This document shows positions 1-8,242 of a stretch of 64,000 nt of DNA, in pieces; the first letter of the stretch is position 1; each line of letters starts with the position of its first letter. A model generated the notes under the pieces. The model saw nothing but the letters and a program-made list of their open reading frames with translations, was not told the origin of the DNA and did no database searches. The position numbers were made by a program, and so were the translations under genes. The stretch comes from JAJCYL01 sp040222875 (GTDB lineage Bacteria; Bacteroidota; Bacteroidia; Cytophagales; Cyclobacteriaceae), in the NCBI GenBank assembly GCA_040222875.1, contig JAVKCG010000053.1, positions 124,001 to 188,000 on the forward strand. Reading direction: 5' to 3'.

Positions 1-159
1 AAAAAGAAGTTCGTTCAAATTGATATTGAAGAATTAGATAAGCATCAAAATATAATTGAGGAATTGTTGGACGTAATCATTGCAAAAAGCAGGAAAGAAG
101 ATGAAGAGATTAGCTGGGAAGACCTGAAAAAACAACTAAAGGAAGAAGGTAAGCTTTGA
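1..159 (+). CDS. Probable antitoxin of a RelE-type TA pair (5' partial)
   Basis: The gene enters from outside the window; 52 codons are visible in frame 1, ending at TGA 157-159. The peptide is short, charged and helical, with a C-terminal stretch reading SWEDLKKQLKEEGKL, which resembles the toxin-binding tail of small type II antitoxins. The assignment rests mainly on context: one base after its stop an ATG opens a RelE/ParE-like toxin reading frame, the usual antitoxin-first order. The DNA-binding part is missing, so the antitoxin family cannot be named. As the downstream toxin is frameshifted, this may be an orphaned antitoxin. Confidence 0.55.
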   Translation, partial: KKKFVQIDIEELDKHQNIIEELLDVIIAKSRKEDEEISWEDLKKQLKEEGKL

Positions 160-160
160 G

Positions 161-420
161 ATGTATACCATTATTTTCAAGAAGAAGGCCGGCAAGGAAT
201 TGCTTAAGCTACCTCAACTGTATTACCTCAAATATCAGCCTTAATAGACGACCTCGCTACAAACCCACGTCCGCCTGGGAGCAAAAAACTTAAAGATCAG
301 GAAGAGAATCTGTGGCGCATCCTTATTGGCAATTACCGAGTTTTGTATGCGATCGATGATGGGGTAAAGATTCTCAACATTAGAAAGATTGGACATAGGA
401 AAGATATCTATAAGACATGA
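161..420 (+). pseudogene. RelE/ParE-family toxin, frameshifted
   Basis: From ATG 161 the frame reads MYTIIFKKKAGKELLKLPQL and then meets TAA at 242-244. The homologous continuation is in another frame from about base 217 to TGA 418-420, with the RelE hallmarks NLWRILIGNYRVLYAID and ILNIRKIGHRKDIY. Restoring one base near 217-222 (CAACTGTA to CAACCTGTA) would join the halves as a full-length protein of about 86 residues. RelE toxins are ribosome-dependent mRNA interferases, and ParE relatives poison gyrase. As it stands, the product would be a 27-residue fragment lacking the catalytic C-terminal half. A sequencing error cannot be excluded. Confidence 0.8.
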
Positions 421-468
421 CCGATTTAATCAACCAATACTTTTAGTATGATTTCAGAATCTATATTC

Positions 469-2625
469 CTAAACAAACTCCAAATCAATCGTTCTCCTAT
501 CGATATCAGTGTCGACTACCCTTACGGTCACTTTATCCCCGAGGGTGATCATTCGCTTATTTCGCTTACCGATAATCCTATAGTTGTCTTCATCGTACTC
601 ATAAAAGTCATCATCCATATCAGCTAACCGCACCATGCCTTCGCACTTGGTTTCTGTCATTTCTACATAAACCCCCCATTCGGTAACCCCGCTTACAATT
701 CCTTCATAATCTTTGGTTTCGGCCAACTGCATGTATTCCACTTGTTTGTATTTAATGGAGGCCCTTTCGGCATCCGCAGCCCTTTTTTCCCTTTCTGATG
801 AGTGCACACATCTGTCTTCATAATCATCTTTATCCACGGGTTTGCCGTCATCTAAATAATGTTGGAGCAATCGATGAACCATCACATCTGGGTAGCGCCT
901 GATAGGTGAGGTGAAGTGTGAATAATGTGGAAATGCTAGCCCAAAGTGACCTTTGGCTTCTGTGGTATATTTTGCTTTGGCCATGGCCCTGATTGCAATT
1001 GACTCCAAAACATTTTGTTCTGGTTTGCCCTCAATTGCCCCCATCAATCCGTTTAGCGAATTGGAAAGGTTGCCTGATTTAAAATCTACACTGTGCCCAA
1101 ATTTCTTAGCAAAAATTGAGAAACTGTTGAGTTTTTCGGGATCAGGGTCATCGTGGGTTCTGTAAATAAATGTGTTTTGCTCCTTGCGGTTTTGCTTATT
1201 GTAGACAAATTCAGCCACCCTTTTATTAGCCAAAAGCATAAACTCCTCGATCAGCTTGTGGGCGTCTTTTCTCACTTTCGGGATAATGCCCAGTGGTTTC
1301 CCTTTTTCATCAAGTTTAAATTTTACTTCAACCGTTTCAAAAGCGATGGCACCTTTCTGAAACCTCTCTTTTTTGATCTTTTTGGCAAGTGTGTCTAACA
1401 ATTTGATCTCATCTACGAAATCACCTTCACCAGAATCCAACCTTTCCTGGGCTTCTTCATAGGTGAACCTTCGATCTGAGTGAATGACGGTGCGACCAAA
1501 CCACTCGTTCATCACTTTACCCTGATCATTAAGTTCGAAAACTGCTCCGAACGTAAGTTTATCCTCATTGGGCCTTAAAGAGCACAGCTCATTTGAAAGC
1601 CGCTCAGGCAGCATCGGAATTGTTCGGTCGACCAAATAAACTGATGTTGCTCTTTCAAACGCTTCTTTATCGAGGGTCGATCCTTCATCCAGATAGTAGG
1701 TAACATCAGCAATATGAATACCTACTTCATGCAAACCATTGTCAAGTTTTCTGTAGGACAGCGCATCGTCAAAATCTTTGGCATCCTCTGGGTCAATGGT
1801 GAATGTTGTTATATCCCTCATATCCTTTCGCCCTTTCAATTCCGGCTTTCCGATCTCACCAGGAATTTTATCTGCTGCCTTTAGCACATTTCCTGGAAAT
1901 TTGTACGGTAGCCCAAATTCTGCAATAATGGAGTGGATCTCGGCTTCGTTTTCACCAGCCTTACCAAGTACTTCAACCACTTTTCCAACAGGGCTTTTGT
2001 TACCATTGCCATGCCATTTCACAATTTCAACAATGACCTTGTCATTAGGTTTTGCTCCCTTCAAATTTTCAGGAAAGACAAAAATATCAACATGCATTTT
2101 CCTGAAGTCTGGCACCACGAAAGCATAATTCGGGTTCATTTGAACCTTGCCAACAAACTGGTTCCGATCCCGCTTCACTATTTCAGTCACTTCCCCCTCA
2201 CGTTTTCGGTTGGCCTTACCTCGGGAGGTAACCTTTACATTCACGGTATCACCATCAAGGGCATTTAGCATGTCCCTGCTATGAACCCAAACATCTTCAT
2301 CATCTCCGGCCACCTCGATGTAAGCAAAATTCGGATTGACGTAATCAACTGTGCCGGATAGTGTTTCTGGCTCAACGTTGGCTATAAACCGGTTGCCCTT
2401 TCTTGCAAGGATTCCGTCATCCAACATTTTAAAAATTGCATCTTCTATTAATAGTTTGGATTTCCTGTCACGGATTCCTAATTCTTTAACTACTTGTCTC
2501 GGACTTAATGGTCTGCTTGGATCTTTGTGATATAGTTTGAGCACAAATTCACTCAAACCTTTTTCTTTGAGCGCATGCTTTTTACGGCCGCCTGCGCCAC
2601 TTCTTTTCTTCTTATTCTTCTTCAT
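469..2625 (-). CDS. rnr: Ribonuclease R (RNase II/R family 3'-5' exoribonuclease)
   Basis: The 718-residue protein is a processive 3'-5' exoribonuclease that degrades structured RNA in the cytoplasm. A Lys-rich N-terminus and winged-helix-like region (about 20-80) are followed by two cold-shock OB domains (about 85-230), the RNB catalytic domain (about 265-600) and a C-terminal S1 domain (about 640-718). The RNB motif IDPEDAKDFDDAL at 277-289 carries the metal-binding aspartates, and HFTSPIRRYPDVMVHRLL is the conserved late RNB motif. The gene lies 8 bases downstream of the ABC ATPase gene, so the two are probably co-transcribed. It is somewhat shorter than the 813-residue E. coli enzyme, which is usual for Bacteroidota. 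Confidence 0.96.
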   Translation of the reverse strand: MKKNKKKRSGAGGRKKHALKEKGLSEFVLKLYHKDPSRPLSPRQVVKELGIRDRKSKLLIEDAIFKMLDDGILARKGNRFIANVEPETLSGTVDYVNPNFAYIEVAGDDEDVWVHSRDMLNALDGDTVNVKVTSRGKANRKREGEVTEIVKRDRNQFVGKVQMNPNYAFVVPDFRKMHVDIFVFPENLKGAKPNDKVIVEIVKWHGNGNKSPVGKVVEVLGKAGENEAEIHSIIAEFGLPYKFPGNVLKAADKIPGEIGKPELKGRKDMRDITTFTIDPEDAKDFDDALSYRKLDNGLHEVGIHIADVTYYLDEGSTLDKEAFERATSVYLVDRTIPMLPERLSNELCSLRPNEDKLTFGAVFELNDQGKVMNEWFGRTVIHSDRRFTYEEAQERLDSGEGDFVDEIKLLDTLAKKIKKERFQKGAIAFETVEVKFKLDEKGKPLGIIPKVRKDAHKLIEEFMLLANKRVAEFVYNKQNRKEQNTFIYRTHDDPDPEKLNSFSIFAKKFGHSVDFKSGNLSNSLNGLMGAIEGKPEQNVLESIAIRAMAKAKYTTEAKGHFGLAFPHYSHFTSPIRRYPDVMVHRLLQHYLDDGKPVDKDDYEDRCVHSSEREKRAADAERASIKYKQVEYMQLAETKDYEGIVSGVTEWGVYVEMTETKCEGMVRLADMDDDFYEYDEDNYRIIGKRNKRMITLGDKVTVRVVDTDIDRRTIDLEFV

Positions 2626-2633
2626 TTAGGATA

Positions 2634-4172
2634 TTAAAAATTATGTCCTGCCATTAATGATTTGGTGTAATCTGTCTTAGGATTGTGCAGGACTTCGTGG
2701 GTAAGGCCTTGTTCAACTATGCGGCCTTCCTCTAAAACTAAAACTTTATCTGCTACAAAGTTAATCAACCGGAGGTCATGGGAGATGAAAAGATAGGTTA
2801 ATTCAAATTGATCTTTTAGGTCAAGCAGTAAATTAATTACCCCCGCCCTGGCATTTGCATCAAGTGAAGACACCGGTTCGTCTAAGATTACCAACTTTGG
2901 CTTCAGCAACATTACCCTTGCTATGCAAATACGCTGACGCTCACCACCTGAGAGTTCATGTGGAAAACGTTCCAATTTATCAGCATCAATACCTGTTCGA
3001 TTTAGCATTTCAGTGATTTGCAGAATTCGTTCAGAAGTATTCTCACCAATTCCATAAACCTTCATTGCTTCGAGAAAGGCACTTTTTATTCTGATTTTCG
3101 GATTTAGGGAAAGGAACGGATCCTGGAAGATTATTTGAATATCCTTCCTGATTTTTTGAAGACTAAGCTTACCTAATTTTTCCAGGTGTATCCCATTAAA
3201 CGTGGATTTTCCTGAATGCTCAAATAATTGAAGAATGCACCTTGAGAGACTGGTTTTGCCTGATCCAGAATTACCAACAATGCCCAAAATAGAACGCTCA
3301 TCAACCACAAACGAAACGTTATCTATAATTTTTTTAGTTGGTTTTCGGTTTAACAGATCATAATCTGACTTAATCCCACAACCGATATTTGATACTTCCA
3401 GGATTGGTTCACTCCCCCTTAGCGGACGGAACTCTTTACTGTTCAATTTCTGAGAATTCCGTGAGGGCTCCTTGCTTAGCCTGCCATTTTTTATACTAAC
3501 TATTCTGTTTGCTAAATGCTTTACAAGTTCAAGATCATGTGATATAAAAAGAATAGATGTGCCTTTTTCGTTATTAAGTTTTTTAAGTCTGTTCACCAAT
3601 AAGTTTTCATTGGTTTTATCAAGAGATGATGTTGCTTCATCGGCAATAACCAGCTTTGGTTCGCAAATGGTAGCCAGCAAAAACATGATTCTCTGGGCTT
3701 CACCGCCGGATAGCTGGTGTGGATATTTGCTGTACGTGGATTTTGCTAAACCCAGTTCCACCATAGCGGATAAAGCTTGTTCTTTTGCAATGGCGCTGCC
3801 TATTTTCTTATGCTTCATCAATATGTTGGCAATTTGCTTACCAGATTTAATTACTGGGTTCAACGCCGTTTTCCCCTCTTGAAAAATCATTGAGATTTCT
3901 TTACCAAGCGCATGCTGGGCTTTCTTATATTGAAGCATGTCAATTGCTCCGGTTGCTGAGTGAAAATTGATCACTCCACCTTTAATCAATTGAGGTGGTA
4001 TTAAGCCCAAAATACATTTTGAAAGAACTGATTTGCCACTTCCGGAAGGGCCGATTAACCCGACAACCTCCCCGTGATCTAATTGAAAACTAACGTTCTC
4101 CAGAACATTTTTTGCCCCGTCAAGGGAAACAGTTAGGTCAGATATTACTAGTAAATCACGTGGCACTCCCAT
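2634..4172 (-). CDS. ABC transporter ATP-binding protein with two ATPase domains (oligopeptide/nickel type)
   Basis: Two complete ABC ATPase domains lie in one 512-residue chain. Domain 1 has Walker A GPSGSGKS (41-48), signature LSGGEAQR (154-161) and Walker B LVIADE (174-179). Domain 2 has GNSGSGKT (300-307), LSGGERQR (407-414) and LVILDEP (427-433). The layout is that of YejF/GsiA-like fusions of the DppD and DppF subunits, which power peptide, glutathione or nickel uptake through separate inner-membrane permeases. No permease or binding-protein gene is adjacent, so the partner must be encoded elsewhere and the substrate is unknown. rnr follows 8 bases downstream on the same strand. Confidence 0.9.
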   Translation of the reverse strand: MGVPRDLLVISDLTVSLDGAKNVLENVSFQLDHGEVVGLIGPSGSGKSVLSKCILGLIPPQLIKGGVINFHSATGAIDMLQYKKAQHALGKEISMIFQEGKTALNPVIKSGKQIANILMKHKKIGSAIAKEQALSAMVELGLAKSTYSKYPHQLSGGEAQRIMFLLATICEPKLVIADEATSSLDKTNENLLVNRLKKLNNEKGTSILFISHDLELVKHLANRIVSIKNGRLSKEPSRNSQKLNSKEFRPLRGSEPILEVSNIGCGIKSDYDLLNRKPTKKIIDNVSFVVDERSILGIVGNSGSGKTSLSRCILQLFEHSGKSTFNGIHLEKLGKLSLQKIRKDIQIIFQDPFLSLNPKIRIKSAFLEAMKVYGIGENTSERILQITEMLNRTGIDADKLERFPHELSGGERQRICIARVMLLKPKLVILDEPVSSLDANARAGVINLLLDLKDQFELTYLFISHDLRLINFVADKVLVLEEGRIVEQGLTHEVLHNPKTDYTKSLMAGHNF

Positions 4173-4350
4173 TATGTGGTGAAAATCAAATGCAGGTTTA
4201 TGAAACCCTTAGGTATATTTACAGATTTAAAAAGGCTTATTTCTGCACTACAAGGGTCGTAAATTTCAATCAAATAACAGCAAATTCCGGTCATTCCATC
4301 ACCATGAATGATTTATTTAATTAAGGTGGTTGAAGGTCTATGCGTTGACA

Positions 4351-4761
4351 ATGAAGAATAGTAACCCAATTCTTTTGATTGAGGATAATGAAACCGAAGC
4401 ATCGGCAATTAAAAAAGCCCTCAAGGCTATCGGGGTTAAAAATAAAGTTCTCCATTTCAGGAATGCAGTGAATGCAATGGATCATCTGTTGATAGGTGAT
4501 AATGAAAATCCCAGTGTCATCTTACTTGATTTGCATAAGCCCATTATGGGTGGAATTGAATTTTTGCAAGAAAGAATAAAACATGAAGATTTAAGAGCGC
4601 TGCCGGTTGTTGTTTTATCAGCATCCAAAGCCGAAAGGGACAAAATGGAATCATATCGGTTAAATATTTGTGCATATATGATGAAACCTATAGATCAAAC
4701 CCAATTTGTAAATGTGATCAAAGCAATAGATTTATATTGGAGGATAAATCAAGCTTTTTAA
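4351..4761 (+). CDS. Single-domain response regulator (CheY/Rcp1-like)
   Basis: This is a stand-alone receiver domain of 136 residues. The acidic pocket is E11/D12, the phosphoacceptor is D60 in VILLDLHKPIMGG, the switch Ser/Thr position is S90 in VVLSASK, and the conserved Lys is K112 in MMKPID. The LHKPIMGG sequence after the Asp is typical of Rcp1-type regulators paired with hybrid or phytochrome-like kinases. I take ATG 4351 as the start, because a TTG seven codons upstream would add residues before the first receiver strand. No cognate kinase is adjacent. The MOSC gene begins 3 bases after the stop. Confidence 0.88.
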   Translation: MKNSNPILLIEDNETEASAIKKALKAIGVKNKVLHFRNAVNAMDHLLIGDNENPSVILLDLHKPIMGGIEFLQERIKHEDLRALPVVVLSASKAERDKMESYRLNICAYMMKPIDQTQFVNVIKAIDLYWRINQAF

Positions 4762-4764
4762 AAG

Positions 4765-5262
4765 ATGGAATCAGCCGCAGAACCTGTTATGAAAGAATTG
4801 CTGGATACTATTCCCCAGAAAGGCAGTGTATCATGGATTGGATTAAGGCCAGCGAGAAACGTTGAAAGCGAGGAAGTAGATCAAGTTGAAGCAAAACCGG
4901 GTTCAGGATTGGAGGGTGATAGATTTAAGGGTGGATTAATAGGAAAAAGACAAGTAACCCTGATTCAGGAAGAGCATTTAACAGCCGTTGGCCAACTATT
5001 GGATAAAGAGATTGACCCCAAATTACTTCGCCGAAATATCCTTGTGAAGGGGATCAATCTTCTGGCTTTGCACAATCGCCAATTTAAAGTAGGGGATGTA
5101 GTGCTAGAAGGGACGGGATATTGTCATCCCTGCTCCAAAATGGAAAAAGCATTAGGCCCAGGTGGCTACAACGCCATGCGTGGCCATGGTGGAATTACGG
5201 CCAAAGTGATTGCAGGTGGCCTAATTAAAAAAGGTGATACAGTGCAATTTGATGTTCAATAA
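4765..5262 (+). CDS. MOSC domain-containing protein
   Basis: The 165-residue protein is a single MOSC domain, the sulfur-carrier fold found at the C-terminus of molybdenum cofactor sulfurases and in YiiM/YuaD-like proteins. Visible family motifs are GLEGDRF (48-54), RRNILVKGINLL (89-100) and GYCHPCSKME (118-127), with C120 and C123; one of these Cys is the likely sulfur-binding residue. MOSC proteins deliver sulfur to metals or act in N-hydroxylated base detoxification, but the exact substrate cannot be read from the sequence. The next gene (ComF-like) starts 11 bases before its stop codon, so translation is probably coupled. Confidence 0.88.
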   Translation: MESAAEPVMKELLDTIPQKGSVSWIGLRPARNVESEEVDQVEAKPGSGLEGDRFKGGLIGKRQVTLIQEEHLTAVGQLLDKEIDPKLLRRNILVKGINLLALHNRQFKVGDVVLEGTGYCHPCSKMEKALGPGGYNAMRGHGGITAKVIAGGLIKKGDTVQFDVQ

Positions 5263-5944
5263 TCCATTTCATGCCCTTTTAGGGCTCATTTTTCCAGAAG
5301 TATGCCTCAACTGTAGGGCACCACGGGTTCGAGGTGAAAAAATGTTGTGTACCAATTGCCTTGCTGATTTACCAAAAACAAACTTTCACCTCCTTAGGGA
5401 TAATACGGTGCTCAATAAATTTGCAGCCTACCCAGAAGTTAGCTTTGCCTATCCCTACCTAAACTTTTCAAAAAAGGGTATAGTACAGAAGTTACTCCAT
5501 GAACTGAAGTATGAAGGCAATGAAGAAGTAGGCATTATCATTGGCAGATGGTTTGGCAGTGAGCTTAAAAAAGTGGGCTACGACAAAGAGATTGATATAA
5601 TTGTTCCGGTACCGCTGCATATAAGTAAATACAGAACCCGAGGTTATAACCAGAGTGAGGTCTTCGCAAGAGGGCTTGCAGAAGCACTGGAAATCGAAAT
5701 GGCTCCACGGTTGATAAAAAGGATAAAGAAAACTATGACACAAACCAGAAAAGGGAAGGTTGAGCGCTGGGAAAATGTGGATAATATTTTTAAAGTGACC
5801 GATCAAACGAACTTGAACAACAAAAAAGTGCTGTTAGTTGATGATGTTGTGACAACCGGGGCTACTTTGAACTCATGCATCGAAGCGCTGGTTAAGTCAG
5901 GAGCCCAATCAATTGGTGTTGTCACTATTGCATCAGCAGATTAA
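5252..5944 (+). CDS. ComF family phosphoribosyltransferase-like protein
   Basis: An N-terminal four-Cys zinc-binding knuckle (C18, C21, C33, C36 from the chosen start) precedes a type I phosphoribosyltransferase domain. The PRPP loop VLLVDDVVTTGAT lies near residues 193-205, and VPVPLHISKYRTRGYNQSE is the strongly conserved ComF/GntX signature. ComF proteins are implicated in DNA uptake and transformation, although in many bacteria the role is not established. I chose ATG 5252 because the zinc knuckle then begins at the expected distance; an in-frame ATG at 5234 would add six residues. It overlaps the MOSC gene and is not followed by competence genes. Confidence 0.88.
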   Translation: MFNNPFHALLGLIFPEVCLNCRAPRVRGEKMLCTNCLADLPKTNFHLLRDNTVLNKFAAYPEVSFAYPYLNFSKKGIVQKLLHELKYEGNEEVGIIIGRWFGSELKKVGYDKEIDIIVPVPLHISKYRTRGYNQSEVFARGLAEALEIEMAPRLIKRIKKTMTQTRKGKVERWENVDNIFKVTDQTNLNNKKVLLVDDVVTTGATLNSCIEALVKSGAQSIGVVTIASAD

Positions 5945-5972
5945 TTTCTTGAAAACACTTTGGCAAACTCGT

Positions 5973-6002
5973 TTTGATTGAGTTTTTAAACCCCTATATT
6001 TG
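5973..6002 (+). promoter_or_regulatory. Bacteroidota-type promoter of rplS
   Basis: TTTG at 5973-5976 and TATATTTG at 5995-6002 match the -33 TTTG and -7 TAnnTTTG boxes of the Bacteroidota primary sigma factor, spaced by 18 bases. The start codon of rplS lies 34 bases after the -7 box, leaving a short leader. Confidence 0.75.
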
Positions 6003-6036
6003 CGCTCCCATTTTTTAAAAGCATTGGCTAATCGTC

Positions 6037-6390
6037 ATGAGTGAATTAATAAAATTAATAGAGTCTGAATCGACCGAAGCAAGGGCAAAATTCCCTGAGT
6101 TTCATCCTGGTGATACTATAAATGTACATGTAAGGATTAAGGAGGGAAACAAAGAAAGGGTTCAGCAATATCAGGGTACTGTTATCCAAAAAAGAAACCC
6201 AAATACCAATGGGGAAACTTTCACAGTTAGAAAAGTCTCTTCAGGAATTTCAGTTGAAAGAATATTCCCTTTACTATCACCTAGCTTGGATAAAATTGAG
6301 GTGATTAGAAGAGGTAGGGTAAGAAGGGCAAGGCTTTACTACCTCAGGGATAGAAAAGGCAAAGCTGCAAGGATCAAGGAAAAACTATAG
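6037..6390 (+). CDS. rplS: 50S ribosomal protein L19
   Basis: The 117-residue protein matches L19 over its whole length: FHPGDTINVHVRIKEGNKERVQQY, read in two parts, is the N-terminal SH3-like barrel, followed by FTVRKVSSGISVERIFPLLSP and the basic tail RRGRVRRARLYYLRDRKGKA. L19 sits at the 30S-50S interface. In many bacteria it follows rpsP-rimM-trmD; here it stands alone, with its own promoter 34 bases upstream and a terminator 22 bases downstream. Confidence 0.97.
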   Translation: MSELIKLIESESTEARAKFPEFHPGDTINVHVRIKEGNKERVQQYQGTVIQKRNPNTNGETFTVRKVSSGISVERIFPLLSPSLDKIEVIRRGRVRRARLYYLRDRKGKAARIKEKL

Positions 6391-6412
6391 CATTAGGCTT
6401 TTATATAATTAT

Positions 6413-6442
6413 AGGCTGTCTCAATTTGGGATAGCCTTTTTT
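6413..6442 (+). terminator. Rho-independent terminator after rplS
   Basis: AGGCTGTC and GATAGCCT pair (one G-T pair) around a TCAATTTGG loop and run directly into TTTTTT at 6437-6442, 22 bases after the rplS stop codon. Confidence 0.75.
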
Positions 6443-6454
6443 GATGCCAGAATA

Positions 6455-6784
6455 TTACATCAGCTCCACGGAAGGATCCCAAAAATGCTTTTTAAAGTGT
6501 TGCACTTTGTCATTTTTTACCTGAACCCCTTCGCTCTCTAAGAGTCTGGTCATGCGGTCGCCGCCAAAATGGGCCTTACCTGTAAGTTCCCCCTTACTGT
6601 TTAACACCCGATGCGCAGGAACGTCAAGACCCGAGGCTCCATGCATGGCCCAACCAACCATTCTGGATTTACCTTTCGAACCAAGATACCCTGCTATAGC
6701 TCCGTAACTGGTTACCCTTCCCTTAGGAATGAGTTTAACAACCTCGTAAACATCTTGAAAGAAGTTGGTAGTAGACTCGTTCAT
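6455..6784 (-). CDS. Alkyltransferase-like protein (Atl1-type MGMT homologue without acceptor Cys)
   Basis: The 109-residue protein matches the DNA-binding C-terminal domain of O6-alkylguanine-DNA alkyltransferase. FFQDVYEVVKLIPKGRVTSYG is the helix-turn-helix entry (read in two parts), SRMVGWAMH (40-48) supplies the Arg finger region, and PAHRVLNSKGELTG replaces the catalytic PCHRV motif, with Ala57 where the alkyl-accepting Cys should be. Atl proteins flip out and bind O6-alkylguanine without repairing it and direct the lesion to nucleotide excision repair. The gene is divergent from the SDR gene with a 45-base gap. Confidence 0.9.
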   Translation of the reverse strand: MNESTTNFFQDVYEVVKLIPKGRVTSYGAIAGYLGSKGKSRMVGWAMHGASGLDVPAHRVLNSKGELTGKAHFGGDRMTRLLESEGVQVKNDKVQHFKKHFWDPSVELM

Positions 6785-6829
6785 GGTTCATCGCTCAATA
6801 TGCTTTGACTAATTTAGTGATCAAAGCAA

Positions 6830-7534
6830 ATGACGATGGATAAGAAACAAAAAATCGTACTGATTACGGGGTCTAATGGTGAGCTAGGCAAAGTAATAGT
6901 GAAGCGGTTCGCTGCTGAGGGATATCATGTAATTGGTACAGTGAGGCCAGGAAAATTGCCGGAATCAACAGAGAATAGCGTAAAGTATACAGAAGTCGAC
7001 CTTCTTAATGAATTGAGTTGTCAACAGTTGATAACTAACATTATTAAAACGCATGGCCAATTGGATGCAGTAATAAATATCGCGGGAGGTTTTGCTATGG
7101 GAAATTTTGAAAGCACTGCAGAAGAAGATATTGACCAAATGATCGATATCAATTTCAAGACTGCTTTTTTTATTTCTAAGCCGGCGGCGAACGCAATGAA
7201 GTCACTTCCGGGAGAGGGTAAGATAGTCCTGATTTCTGGAAAACCGGCATTTACGCATTCCAAGGGAAAAAATACCCTTGCTTATTCTATTTCTAAATCG
7301 ATGTTGTTGCAATTGTCAGCGTTACTGAATGAGGAGTTCAAAAAGAAAGGGGTTGTTACTACCGTGGTTGCCCCCGGAACAATGGATACAAAGTCAAACA
7401 GGGATGCCATGCCTGATAGCGATTTTAGCCAGTGGGTGCAACTTGATAATGTTGCCAAAACCATTGCCTTCATATGTGCTGATGACGGTAAAGAAATCAG
7501 GGATACCGTAATTAAACTTTATGGTAACTTTTGA
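6830..7534 (+). CDS. Short-chain dehydrogenase/reductase family oxidoreductase
   Basis: The 234-residue Rossmann enzyme carries TGSNGELG (13-20) for NAD(P) binding, NIAGG (83-87), Ser136 in LISG, and the catalytic Tyr152/Lys156 in YSISK, so the classical SDR triad is intact. Substrate and pathway cannot be predicted. ATG 6830 and 6836 are both possible starts (MTM...). It converges on the response-regulator gene with a 15-base gap. Confidence 0.9.
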   Translation: MTMDKKQKIVLITGSNGELGKVIVKRFAAEGYHVIGTVRPGKLPESTENSVKYTEVDLLNELSCQQLITNIIKTHGQLDAVINIAGGFAMGNFESTAEEDIDQMIDINFKTAFFISKPAANAMKSLPGEGKIVLISGKPAFTHSKGKNTLAYSISKSMLLQLSALLNEEFKKKGVVTTVVAPGTMDTKSNRDAMPDSDFSQWVQLDNVAKTIAFICADDGKEIRDTVIKLYGNF

Positions 7535-7549
7535 CTTTCGATCTACCCA

Positions 7550-8242
7550 TCAGCCATCCTCCAGGATAAAGCCCTTGCCGTGAACATTTTTTATTTTCAC
7601 CTGCGGGTCTGAACTTAAAAGTTTTCTCAATTTAGTAATGAAGACGTCCATGCTTCGCCTTGTGAAGTAATCATTCTCACCCCATAAATTTCGAAGGGTT
7701 TCTTTTCTATCTAGCAATCGGCCTTTCTTTTGGCAAAGGAGCTTTAATATTTCAGTTTCTTTTTCCGTTAGCCTGTGCGTGGTACCATCCAGGTTTAAAG
7801 ATTGGTTTTGTGCATCAAATTGAAACTTGCCAATTTGATAAAAAGTGTCTTCTGGAATCGCCGTGGTATGATTTCTTCGAATAATTGCCCTAATCCTGGC
7901 AATTAGTTCTTCTTCATCTACTGGCTTCACTATATAGTCATCGCAGCCAATTTTAAACCCTTTAAGTTTATCAACTTTTAGTGTTTTGGCCGTGAGGAAA
8001 ATAATGGGGACTTGATCATTTACGGCCCTTATTTCGGATGCCAATGTGAAACCATCTTTATGAGGCATCATTACATCCAATACGCATAGGCCAAAGTTAG
8101 AGTGGTCAAATGCGTTTTTACCGGCAACACCATCTTTAGCCCAGATAACAGTGTAATCATGCATTTGCAGATATTCTTTCAAGATGTAACCGAGGCTTTC
8201 ATCATCTTTAACCAATAGAATTTTCGCTGTAGTTTCCATCAT
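7550..8242 (-). CDS. OmpR-family response regulator
   Basis: The receiver domain (residues 1-120) has D13/D14, phosphoacceptor D56 in CVLDVMMPHKDGF, T/A switch residues in IFLTAKT and the KPVDEEEL loop. The C-terminal winged-helix DNA-binding domain (about 130-230) ends FITKLRKLL...IKNVHGKGFIL. The gene overlaps the upstream kinase gene by 4 bases (ATGA), so they form a co-translated two-component pair. It closely resembles the regulator at 36144, sharing LDxMMPxKDGFTLAxEIR. Position 12 is Lys in VKDDES where most relatives have Glu, but the two Asp are kept. Confidence 0.93.
   Translation of the reverse strand: MMETTAKILLVKDDESLGYILKEYLQMHDYTVIWAKDGVAGKNAFDHSNFGLCVLDVMMPHKDGFTLASEIRAVNDQVPIIFLTAKTLKVDKLKGFKIGCDDYIVKPVDEEELIARIRAIIRRNHTTAIPEDTFYQIGKFQFDAQNQSLNLDGTTHRLTEKETEILKLLCQKKGRLLDRKETLRNLWGENDYFTRRSMDVFITKLRKLLSSDPQVKIKNVHGKGFILEDG

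Noticed and set aside
6413..6442. AGGCTGTCTCA here resembles the end of the repeat element at 55367
   Set aside because: Only about 11 bases agree and they are part of the rplS terminator stem, so a chance match is more likely than a repeat copy.
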